A stretch of 5,998 nucleotides of DNA from the NCBI GenBank assembly GCA_020057985.1, contig JAGVEU010000032.1, positions 1 to 5,998 on the forward strand. The letters run 5' to 3'. A program made the position numbers and the translations under genes. Each line of letters starts with the position of its first letter. Position 1 is the first letter of the stretch. This stretch comes from Calditrichota bacterium (GTDB taxonomy: Bacteria; Electryoneota; RPQS01). The notes under the pieces are model-generated. The model made no database searches, was not told where the DNA came from, and worked only from the letters and a program-made list of their open reading frames with translations. Positions 1-5,998 of this stretch are shown here, piece by piece.

Positions 1-261
1 GTCAACAAAGCCACCCAAGCATGACATCAGTGAGAACTACTGGAATCCGACTCTGTCCTATGCATTGCTGTATCCAAGCAGCGTCTCCTGTCTGTCATCC
101 TGGACACCCGCGTCTTCGCGGGGCGTTCAGGATCTCTTTGTTCCATTTGTGAAGGTACTTGCCGAACCACCTATCAGAATGAAAAAGATGCTCTCGAAGG
201 TTTAATAAATTGACACCAAAATTGTAAAACGTGCAATAGTGAATCGTAAGAAACTTTTCAC
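1..261. other. Left-edge region without a supported gene
   Basis: No coding region can be supported here. One forward frame is open from position 2 to a TAA at 203-205, so it could in principle be the last 67 codons of a gene starting outside the window. However, it runs straight through the palindrome at 97-133, and its translation is low in recognisable structure and resembles no family I know. From about 204 to 261 the sequence turns AT-rich, as expected just upstream of the promoter at 262-290. I read the whole stretch as intergenic. Confidence 0.5.
97..133. repeat. Imperfect palindrome / hairpin, possible interspersed repeat
   Basis: Two arms can pair. CCCGCG (107-112) pairs with CGCGGG (117-122) around a TCTT loop. 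Below an A / GC internal loop, ATCCTGGAC (97-105) pairs with GTTCAGGAT (125-133), with one G-U pair, giving 15 pairs in all. The downstream bases (134-141, CTCTTTGT) are pyrimidine-rich but are not a clean T run, so a terminator for an upstream gene is possible but not convincing. The shape (GC-rich core, ATCCTG/CAGGAT feet, intergenic setting) suggests one copy of an interspersed palindromic repeat. That cannot be shown from a single copy. Confidence 0.5.
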
Positions 262-290
262 TTGACTTTCCCAAAATAAACTGGTATAGT
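262..290 (+). promoter_or_regulatory. Sigma70-type promoter
   Basis: TTGACT (262-267, 5/6 match to the -35 consensus) and TATAGT (285-290, 5/6 match to the -10 consensus) are separated by exactly 17 bases. The flanking upstream DNA is AT-rich. The transcription start would be near 297. No large gene begins for another 430 bases, so the promoter would drive either an independent small RNA ending at 608 or a long leader of the gene at 722. Some FCB members, notably Bacteroidetes, use a different -7/-33 promoter. This match therefore suggests a host whose primary sigma factor reads the classical consensus, or it is coincidence. Confidence 0.6.
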
Positions 291-296
291 ATAGCG

Positions 297-608
297 GTTC
301 CTATCTCCCCCCGTTTACGGGAGATAAAGGGGGGTTGACGGAAAGATGAGCGCCGAGCAGGGTTAAGGCTTCCGCAACCCTGCCGAAATCCTTTGTCGGA
401 TTGTTTTCGTGAGCACCATTAATTCCAACTTACTTTCCGAAACACCATGATTTCTTAGTTGAGGCGGGTCATGAACGCAACTGAACAGAAACACCATTCT
501 GCAAGTTCTGAAAAACTATTGAGTAAGCAAACGGATTTGAGCCTTTCCGCACAGGGATGCGGTGGGCCACAAAACGCGGCGGCGGGTGATCTCACTCGTC
601 GCTTTTTT
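297..608 (+). ncRNA. Candidate structured transcript or attenuated leader
   Basis: This interval is bounded by a near-consensus promoter and an intrinsic terminator, and it has several potential hairpins. TATCTCCC (302-309) pairs with GGGAGATA (319-326). A competing pairing of CCCCCC (307-312) with GGGGGG (329-334) uses part of the same left arm. GCAGGGTT (357-364) pairs perfectly with AACCCTGC (376-383). GCC/CCGCA (541-551) pairs with TGCGG/GGC (558-567). The sequence does not match the conserved cores of riboswitch classes I can recall (c-di-GMP-I, TPP, cobalamin, fluoride, ZTP), nor tmRNA, SRP RNA or RNase P RNA. It may be a small RNA of about 310 nt, or a leader whose terminator controls read-through into the gene at 722. 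Existence and boundaries are inferred only from the promoter and terminator. Confidence 0.35.
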
Positions 609-617
609 ATTGGGTGA
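471..617 (+). CDS. Possible 48-residue leader-type small protein
   Basis: ATG at 471 is preceded by a good Shine-Dalgarno-like GAGGCGG (461-467), with the GAGG six bases from the start, and the frame stays open for 48 codons to TGA at 615-617. The peptide begins MNATEQKHH and ends LTRRFFIG. It is hydrophilic, has no signal peptide or membrane segment, and I recognise no family. The frame passes completely through the terminator hairpin (579-602) and its T run, and its stop lies 7 bases past the run. A transcript ended at the terminator would therefore lack the stop codon. That argues against a normal gene, unless translation serves to melt the terminator and allow read-through to the gene at 722. 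Chance is a serious alternative. Confidence 0.25.
   Translation: MNATEQKHHSASSEKLLSKQTDLSLSAQGCGGPQNAAAGDLTRRFFIG
579..608 (+). terminator. Strong intrinsic (rho-independent) terminator
   Basis: A 10-pair stem (579-588 with 593-602, two G-U pairs and the rest Watson-Crick, mostly GC) closes an ATCT tetraloop and is followed directly by six T residues (603-608). This is a textbook intrinsic terminator on the + strand. It lies about 310 nt downstream of the promoter at 262-290 and 113 nt upstream of the gene at 722, with no large gene ending before it. It either ends a small RNA or acts as an attenuator. Confidence 0.8.
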
Positions 618-721
618 TGTATGAATAATGTTTTCAAGATGTTAGCGGTGGTTTGTAAGTCACTGAGTTCGCCGACAGTGCATTTTGATTCCACTGGCTT
701 GAATAAATCACGGAGGACAAC

Positions 722-2905
722 ATGAGAACGGGTTACCTGATGATGTGGGCCGTAGTACTGGTGCTGATAGGAGTATGGAATGTTGGGCGGGCGCAGGACA
801 GTCTTGGGATGCGGCAACTGAGTGCGCTCGATTATTGGCCGGGTGCGGACGACATTCAAATGGTTGGTGACTTGGCATACGTCTCGGGCGGTCCTTCAGG
901 GCTTCACATCATGAATCTCTCGGATCCCGCGCATCCTGTGGAAATTGGACGCTACACATGGTATCAGTGGGATGCAGGGGCTGGAATCTACGTGGCGGAT
1001 AATCGCGCCTATGTTTGCTTGCCTGAGAGAGGAATTGTGCTGGATGTCTCGGATCCGACACATCCGGTGACGCTTGGCCAGTGGGAGGGTAGTCTGTCCG
1101 ACATCACCTTAGTCCACGGAAATATTGCCATCGCGGAATCGGAGGAAAGCTATCCTTATGTGTTGGATATCTCCGATCCTGCCAATGTACATGAGATTGG
1201 CAGATTCACGGATATTGTCGGGCCGATGGATGCGTTGGGGATGGCTGGCGAATACTTGTGTATGAAGGGCTGGCCGGGCGGGGTGATCATCTACGATATC
1301 AGCAATCCGGCTCAGCCGCAAAGGGTAGCCTCCTGTGATACGATTCTGCAGGCACGCTATGGTACACTCACGGGGAATTACGCCTACATCGCAACTTACT
1401 TTAATGGGCTGCACATCATAGACCTGACAAATCCCTTGCAGCCCGTGTTGGTGGCCACCTGTGACTCCCTATGTTATGATGTAACGGTGACGGGCACTCA
1501 TGCTGTTGTGTCGTCAATTGGCCTGAACGTCTGGGATGTTGCCGATCCGGCTTATCCGGTCTTTGAGGGCACTTTGGTAAGGCCAGCGTGGTCAAACGGC
1601 TTCGGGAGAGTCTCAGGATCAGGAAGTACCGTTTGCGTCGAAAACTGGGGAGCCAAAGTTGTGAAGGTTGTGGACATCTCGAACCCTGCGGCACCAGCGA
1701 TAGTCGGTGAATTCGGAAACTACGGGATCTTAGGACGGATGGCAATCAGTGGAACGAATGGATACTTGGCGGACTCCCGGATTGGACTTCGCATAATAAA
1801 CCTTGCGGATCAGGCACATGTCATTGAGCTCGCGAACATGTCTGGACATTCCTGTGCTGCATGGAACGTCGCCATCGCAGGAAATTATGCATATTTGGCG
1901 GAAGGTCCGTGCGGTGTGCTTGTTGCAGATGTCAGCAATCCGGCGCAGCCCGAATCTCTTCGGTGTGTGCGGCCTACACAATTCCCTAATGTGGTCAGGG
2001 TCTTGACCGATGGGAATTACGCGTATGTCTTCAATACAGGGAGTTTCGGAGGACCGTCTTACATCCATACCTTCAGTTTAGCTAATCCCGAAGTTCCGCA
2101 GTGGGTGGATTCATTGGCCATTTTCCCTTTGGATGAATGGGGCGACTTCGATGTGACCGTATCGAACGGCTACCTTTACCTTGTCCAAGGATGGAATAAT
2201 TTTAGTGTGTTCAGCCTTGCCAATCCGACTGCACCGCTGTTAGTCGGTTCATGCGGCCTGCCTCACCTTATCGGAGCATGGGCGCGTGGACTGGCTATCG
2301 CTGGAAATTATGCGTATGTAGCGAATTGTCATGGAGGAGTTGTGATTGTTAACATTAGTAATCCCACTTCTCCCGGAGTGGTTACTCAGATGGGCGACTA
2401 CAGCTGGACGGTAGCGGCTAGGGGAAACACGCTGTTTACTGATGATCTATCCCGAATAACTGTCATGGATATGACTGACCCGACGAACCCTACGACAGTG
2501 GGGTATTACTCGACGGATGAGCAGTTGGTGGATATGGAGATTCAAGGGCAAAATCTTTTCACAACGAGCATAAGTCAGTTCCGGGTCTATCAATGTGATG
2601 CGCTTCCTCCCGATGCTTCATCACAGTCCGAAATCGCTCTGCATGAGTTCGCCTTACATCCCTGCTATCCCAACCCGTTCAATCCCAGCACCGTTATCCG
2701 CTTTTCCCTGCCGAAAAGGGGACACGCAAAGTTGACCGTCTATGACGTCACTGGAAGACAAGTTAAGGTGTTGGCGGACGGGATTCTCAAGGGAGGTGAG
2801 CATTCCGTCACCTTTGATGGTACCGCAACATCGACAGGTGTTTACTTTGCGCGGCTGGAAGCAGGAAAGAACGCACGGATGCAAAAGATGATGCTCTTGA
2901 AGTAG
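722..2905 (+). CDS. Secreted LVIVD-repeat protein with type IX-type sorting domain
   Basis: This is a complete protein of 727 residues. The ATG at 722 is the first start after an in-frame TAA (704-706) and has GGAGG (712-716) five bases upstream. Residues 1-24 form a signal peptide: a basic N-end, a hydrophobic core at about 6-18, and likely cleavage after A24 (G-R-A|Q). Residues about 45-625 contain LVIVD-type repeats (Pfam LVIVD family) of 38-49 residues. Each has the pattern GNYAYVA..GGv.ivDiSNPaqP, with the DP or NP step at 69, 112, 153, 196, 238, 276, 322, 407, 456, 502, 548 and 587, and DQ at 363-364. A final degenerate unit lies near 605-629. Such repeats are known or predicted to form beta-propeller blades, so I infer two propellers of about seven blades. 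Residues 643-727 carry YPNPFNPST (649-657), an Ig/FlgD-like fold and a basic end, the hallmark of type IX secretion sorting tails. The likely role is an extracellular or cell-surface binding or adhesion protein. No catalytic motif is visible, so the exact function is unknown. Confidence 0.93.
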   Translation: MRTGYLMMWAVVLVLIGVWNVGRAQDSLGMRQLSALDYWPGADDIQMVGDLAYVSGGPSGLHIMNLSDPAHPVEIGRYTWYQWDAGAGIYVADNRAYVCLPERGIVLDVSDPTHPVTLGQWEGSLSDITLVHGNIAIAESEESYPYVLDISDPANVHEIGRFTDIVGPMDALGMAGEYLCMKGWPGGVIIYDISNPAQPQRVASCDTILQARYGTLTGNYAYIATYFNGLHIIDLTNPLQPVLVATCDSLCYDVTVTGTHAVVSSIGLNVWDVADPAYPVFEGTLVRPAWSNGFGRVSGSGSTVCVENWGAKVVKVVDISNPAAPAIVGEFGNYGILGRMAISGTNGYLADSRIGLRIINLADQAHVIELANMSGHSCAAWNVAIAGNYAYLAEGPCGVLVADVSNPAQPESLRCVRPTQFPNVVRVLTDGNYAYVFNTGSFGGPSYIHTFSLANPEVPQWVDSLAIFPLDEWGDFDVTVSNGYLYLVQGWNNFSVFSLANPTAPLLVGSCGLPHLIGAWARGLAIAGNYAYVANCHGGVVIVNISNPTSPGVVTQMGDYSWTVAARGNTLFTDDLSRITVMDMTDPTNPTTVGYYSTDEQLVDMEIQGQNLFTTSISQFRVYQCDALPPDASSQSEIALHEFALHPCYPNPFNPSTVIRFSLPKRGHAKLTVYDVTGRQVKVLADGILKGGEHSVTFDGTATSTGVYFARLEAGKNARMQKMMLLK

Positions 2906-2940
2906 AAGGATGAAGGCGGAAGGATGAAGGATGAAAGGAT
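2906..2940. repeat. Heptanucleotide tandem repeat (AAGGATG)
   Basis: The base right after the TAG stop begins an in-register tandem repeat with a 7-bp unit: AAGGATG (2906-2912), AAGGCGG (2913-2919), AAGGATG (2920-2926), AAGGATG (2927-2933) and a degenerate AAAGGAT (2934-2940). It is entirely purine-rich on the + strand and non-coding in context. It is probably a simple-sequence intergenic repeat that can vary in copy number. Any effect on mRNA 3' ends is unknown. Confidence 0.8.
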
Positions 2941-3151
2941 AATCCGAAATCCTGAAGGAAGAATGCAGAATATTGTCCCTCGTGAGCGGGACACATGCAG
3001 ACATATGCCGCCGCGAGTAGCTTGGTATGAAGGAACCAAACGCACTCTGGACAGCCTTCGCGTCGCGCCCTGTTGTAGCAAAGCAACTCTTTGAATATCA
3101 GCCTTGTGCTGTATGAACGGATAATTTGAACCTTAAATTTGGAGAACGAAA
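2941..3151. other. Intergenic spacer between the two large genes
   Basis: No supportable gene lies here. A small hairpin, TGTCCC (2974-2979) with GGGACA (2988-2993), lacks a following T run and so is not a convincing terminator for the upstream gene. GATAAT at 3120-3125 resembles a -10 element but has no -35 partner at the right distance, so no promoter is called. The ribosome binding site for the next gene, GGAG at 3141-3144, lies at the end. Whether the two large genes are co-transcribed is undecided; the 246-bp gap argues mildly against it. Confidence 0.5.
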
Positions 3152-5998
3152 ATGAACGAACATTTTTCAAAGCTGCTTCATGTAACCCTGTTAATCATGT
3201 TGCAGGTCGGCATCTTCTTGCCGATGTCTATGGCATGCACTTTTGTGGGTTATGTGGGACATCCAAATTTCATTCCCGGACTATATGCGATAGTCAGGAA
3301 TCATCTGCCAGTGACAGCTCGCGCTGATTGGGGCTTGGGAGGCTATGCGGGCTGGAGTGTAACTTCGTATGGCAGTAATCCCGTAGGCCCCGTGAATGTA
3401 TGGCGCGTCAGCGACACAAGATTCCCTGTGGACTCCGCAATCACTTATCCCCCGACGTGGCCAGTAAGCACATTTTACCACGATCCTGTTAACAACACCG
3501 GTGTATGTGACATCGCCGAAGCTGCTGAGCCTACGGTGATGATTGCGCATGTGCGAGAATCCGGCAACCTTTACTGGCATCCAAATCCCCATCCTTTTAT
3601 CTATAACAATATATTCGGGAAAAGCTGGGCATTCATTCACAATGGGATAGTGGATACAGATCCCTTGCAAAGACGAATGGCAGCAGGATTCTGCGCGCTG
3701 CCCATCTTTCATCAGCGGAAATACGCGGGCTACCTAAATACAAGCTTCAGCATAGATTCCGAATGGCTTGGAATGATGCTAATGAAGTATTTGCTGGTGC
3801 AGAGTAACTATTACTGGGACGCAAGCGGCCTCCCCTCTAACGATCCCCCCGCTCCCGGCAACGTCTCGGTCTCATCGCTTGAAGATTGGGCAATTCGCAG
3901 AGTCGCACAAGTCATTGACATCGTCGGTGTCAACACCAGCATCAACGGTATTCTGACTGATGGAACTCGACTCTCGGTAATTTCAAAAGCAGATAACTAC
4001 TTTCCCCATACGGTCTCGTTTTGGAATCTCTTTCCAAGCGGGGTCAGCTTGATTACCAGCGCGGATACACCCGACAACTTCACTGAGATGAATCATAATC
4101 CTGGCGAGGTCATGCACACGAACGGGACGGCGAGCGGCTATGAACCACCACACGGAATGCCGGGGACTCTGTTGGATCCACAGGAGCTGCGGATTAACGC
4201 GCGAGGGCATTCTGCCGGCAATCAAACTGAACCGGCCATCTCCGTTGACCCTGACAGTGGCAGTTTTGTGGCAGTGTGGGTGTCTAACAATGTGGTCGTG
4301 GCGCGTTGGTACAACCAAATGGGATTCGCGGAAGGCAACGAGTTTGTCGTATCAGACGCAGGTAGCAATGTGAAGAGAGGTTCCCCAGCAGTTGCCCACA
4401 GCGTAGATGGCCAGACAATCACAGTAGTTTGGGTCCAAGCCGATCAGCCGAGCACTCCGGAAACTCAGACATTCGGTTTCACGGAGCTTGAACGACGTAC
4501 GTTTACCTGGGATCATCAAACTCATTCCTGGACTCCCGAGGCCGAACACAATGTGGTCACCGCTGGATGCGTGATAGACGGTCCCACCGATTACCTTCTC
4601 CATCCGACTATCGCCTATGCCGTCAGTGGTGAGTATGCGATTGCCTGGGAGAAAGTGCTGTGCCCCCCAAATAGTGCGTACACTGAGATCCATGCTATGG
4701 CGCTACGCGGAGACTACGTGCTTACCCCTGAGCAGGTCATCAGCCCCAACGGGAATGATCACGAACCGGACATCGCTTATGTGACCAGTGATATTATTAT
4801 GGACGGTGTGTTTGCGATTGCCTACCACGGATTGGTCGGCGGTGTGGACTACGCGAGATCTGTCCAATTTCGATCATCGCAAATTCCGCATCTCACCGCG
4901 CCGGTTAATTTGTCCCAAGACGGATACCATGCGTCCGTGTCGCGACTGGACGAGACGCATTTCTTCGTGGCCTATAATAACGGAAGCGTCCATGTTGACA
5001 AGTGCGAAATCCAAGGGGATAACGTGATCCTTAACGAATCCGCCTCCTGCGACGCCGTAGGTACTGATTCGCGACCGGATATAGCCACTCGCGGAAGTGA
5101 CGGTACGTTCTACGTCTGCTATGACAAACCCGGCGTAGTTGGGTGGGATATTTATTGTGCGCTTGGTCGCGGCACAACTCTTACTGTTGAGACGGGCACG
5201 GTCAACTTGTTCCATGATAACGATCAGACGCGGCCTGCGATTGCCATTGCTCAAAGTTATCCTGTCCAGGGAAATTGGTATCCTGATCACGCCACGTTCG
5301 GCTACTTCAACCAACGTCGCATGATCGTCTGGCAGACTTTTAACCAAGACACAATAACAGCGGACTGGGGTATTGCCGGTCAATTCCGCGGGATCACGAA
5401 CGACGCTCTTGCCGCATGGAATGCCGGGGATAATCCGACAACAACTTTCACTCTGTTGCCAGATTTTATTGATCACTCAATGACAATCTCGAATCCAGTG
5501 GTGTACATGACCTCCAACGTAGAAGTGACAGCAGGAGCGACGTTGACTTTTGCTCCCGGCGTAGCGGTTTATGCCGCTCAGGGATGTTCCCTGCGGGTTG
5601 CCGGATCGTTGGTAGTAAACGCGGGCTGCAGTTTCGCCGCGTTGGATCCATCCAGTCCATCAACTCGCTGGGCCGGGATTTATGTGACAGGCAGCGCGAC
5701 GCTATCCGGTTGTACAATTGATGGAGCCACAATCGCCATCAATGATCAGAAGGCTGCCGGCTTGACGGCAGACGGGTGCACGATTCAGAACAACGGCTTG
5801 GGCATCTATGTCTATGCTCCTTCGGGAGCTGGTTCACCAGTGATCTCCAATTGTACCATCGCCAGCAACGATGCCGAAGGCATCTACTTGCTGGCCACCA
5901 AGGAACTGACGCTGACGGGGAATCAAGTCTACAATAATGGCGGAAGCGGAATCCTTGCGATGGATGCGGCGGCCACGCTGAATGAAAACGAGATCCAC
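3152..5998 (+). CDS. Exported class II amidotransferase-like / propeller / beta-helix protein (3' end outside window)
   Basis: 949 codons are visible without a stop. ATG 3152 follows GGAG (3141-3144), and an in-frame TAA at 3134-3136 rules out an earlier start. Residues 1-28 are a signal peptide (hydrophobic 8-23, then PMSMA|C). Residues 29 to about 295 resemble class II (Ntn-hydrolase) glutamine amidotransferases of the YafJ/EgtC kind. C29 is followed by TFVGYVGHP; AHVRESG (132-138) holds R135; NPHPF is at 145-149; WAFIHNG (159-165) holds oxyanion residues N164 and G165; IDSE (201-204) holds D202; LTDGTRL is at 268-274. All the usual key residues are present. From about 350 to 745 there are seven repeats of 48-73 residues, each opening with a [EHRS]P.IA-like strand at 360, 411, 484, 538, 593, 641 and 694, as in a seven-bladed propeller. 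From about 780 to the edge it is a right-handed parallel beta-helix (VTAGATLTFAPGV, GCTI, NCTIASND). The domain could hydrolyse an amide or gamma-glutamyl bond outside the cytoplasm; its substrate is unknown. No synthetase domain is visible. A sorting tail is expected beyond the window. Confidence 0.85.
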   Translation, partial: MNEHFSKLLHVTLLIMLQVGIFLPMSMACTFVGYVGHPNFIPGLYAIVRNHLPVTARADWGLGGYAGWSVTSYGSNPVGPVNVWRVSDTRFPVDSAITYPPTWPVSTFYHDPVNNTGVCDIAEAAEPTVMIAHVRESGNLYWHPNPHPFIYNNIFGKSWAFIHNGIVDTDPLQRRMAAGFCALPIFHQRKYAGYLNTSFSIDSEWLGMMLMKYLLVQSNYYWDASGLPSNDPPAPGNVSVSSLEDWAIRRVAQVIDIVGVNTSINGILTDGTRLSVISKADNYFPHTVSFWNLFPSGVSLITSADTPDNFTEMNHNPGEVMHTNGTASGYEPPHGMPGTLLDPQELRINARGHSAGNQTEPAISVDPDSGSFVAVWVSNNVVVARWYNQMGFAEGNEFVVSDAGSNVKRGSPAVAHSVDGQTITVVWVQADQPSTPETQTFGFTELERRTFTWDHQTHSWTPEAEHNVVTAGCVIDGPTDYLLHPTIAYAVSGEYAIAWEKVLCPPNSAYTEIHAMALRGDYVLTPEQVISPNGNDHEPDIAYVTSDIIMDGVFAIAYHGLVGGVDYARSVQFRSSQIPHLTAPVNLSQDGYHASVSRLDETHFFVAYNNGSVHVDKCEIQGDNVILNESASCDAVGTDSRPDIATRGSDGTFYVCYDKPGVVGWDIYCALGRGTTLTVETGTVNLFHDNDQTRPAIAIAQSYPVQGNWYPDHATFGYFNQRRMIVWQTFNQDTITADWGIAGQFRGITNDALAAWNAGDNPTTTFTLLPDFIDHSMTISNPVVYMTSNVEVTAGATLTFAPGVAVYAAQGCSLRVAGSLVVNAGCSFAALDPSSPSTRWAGIYVTGSATLSGCTIDGATIAINDQKAAGLTADGCTIQNNGLGIYVYAPSGAGSPVISNCTIASNDAEGIYLLATKELTLTGNQVYNNGGSGILAMDAAATLNENEIH

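Noticed and set aside
2..205. Open forward frame that could be the 3' end of an upstream gene
   Set aside because: It crosses a strong palindrome and its translation shows no recognisable domain; too short at the window edge to support.
210..240. Second promoter-like site: perfect TTGACA (210-215) with AATAGT (235-240)
   Set aside because: The spacing is 19 bp and the -10 matches only 4 of 6, much weaker than the site at 262-290.
297..608. Known riboswitch, tmRNA, SRP RNA or RNase P RNA
   Set aside because: The conserved cores of these RNAs that I can recall are absent. A GCACAGGG string at 549-556 recalls part of the c-di-GMP-I core, but the rest of that core does not follow.
455..859. 134-codon minus-strand open frame across the leader and the start of the LVIVD gene
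   Set aside because: It overlaps the promoter-terminator region and the signal-peptide codons of the real gene and has no family resemblance.
2974..2993. Hairpin after the LVIVD gene as its terminator
   Set aside because: Only six pairs, an eight-base loop and no T run follow.
3027..3116. 29-codon forward frame (MKEPNALW...) in the spacer between the large genes
   Set aside because: No Shine-Dalgarno sequence, no recognisable family, and very short; likely chance.
3227..3238. Lipoprotein signal (lipobox) ending at C29 of the second large protein
   Set aside because: Position -3 is Ser and -2 is Met, a poor lipobox, while S-M-A fits signal peptidase I. Lipidation would also block the presumed catalytic nucleophile. 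Not fully excluded, since lipoboxes vary.
4874..5476. 200-codon minus-strand open frame
   Set aside because: It lies opposite the propeller region of the large + strand gene, whose repeats and domain motifs are clear; no recognisable domain or ribosome site on the minus strand.

Overview
The window looks like a chromosomal segment from a Gram-negative-type bacterium of the broad FCB (Fibrobacteres-Chlorobi-Bacteroidetes) group or an allied candidate phylum. The main evidence is the C-terminus of the first large protein. It carries the YPNPFNPST motif and an Ig-like tail ending in a basic 'MQKMMLLK', the usual look of a type IX secretion (Por) sorting domain in those lineages. Large repeat-built secreted proteins such as LVIVD propellers and parallel beta-helices are also typical of them. 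The exact phylum cannot be read from this sequence.

Layout: positions 1-721 hold no convincing large gene. They contain an imperfect palindrome (97-133), a near-consensus sigma70-type promoter (262-290), a hairpin-rich stretch, and a strong intrinsic terminator (579-608). Promoter and terminator together bracket a possible transcript of about 310 nt. It may be a small RNA or an attenuated leader of the next gene, and it holds a 48-codon reading frame (471-617) that runs through the terminator. Positions 722-2905 encode a complete secreted protein made of 13-14 LVIVD-type repeats plus a sorting domain. Its stop codon is followed at once by a 7-bp tandem repeat (2906-2940) and a gap of 246 bp with no gene. 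Positions 3152-5998 hold the 5' part of a second large gene that runs off the right edge: 949 codons are visible with no stop.

The second gene is the most interesting item. After a signal peptide it has a class II glutamine amidotransferase-like (N-terminal nucleophile) domain whose presumed catalytic cysteine, C29, lies exactly at the predicted signal-peptidase site. Export itself could therefore expose the nucleophile. This domain is followed by about seven propeller-like repeats and then a right-handed beta-helix. Both large genes are on the + strand and both products are predicted to be exported, probably as surface or extracellular proteins. They need not form an operon, because each has its own ribosome binding site and the gap is long. 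No mobile element, tRNA, rRNA or CRISPR array was seen.
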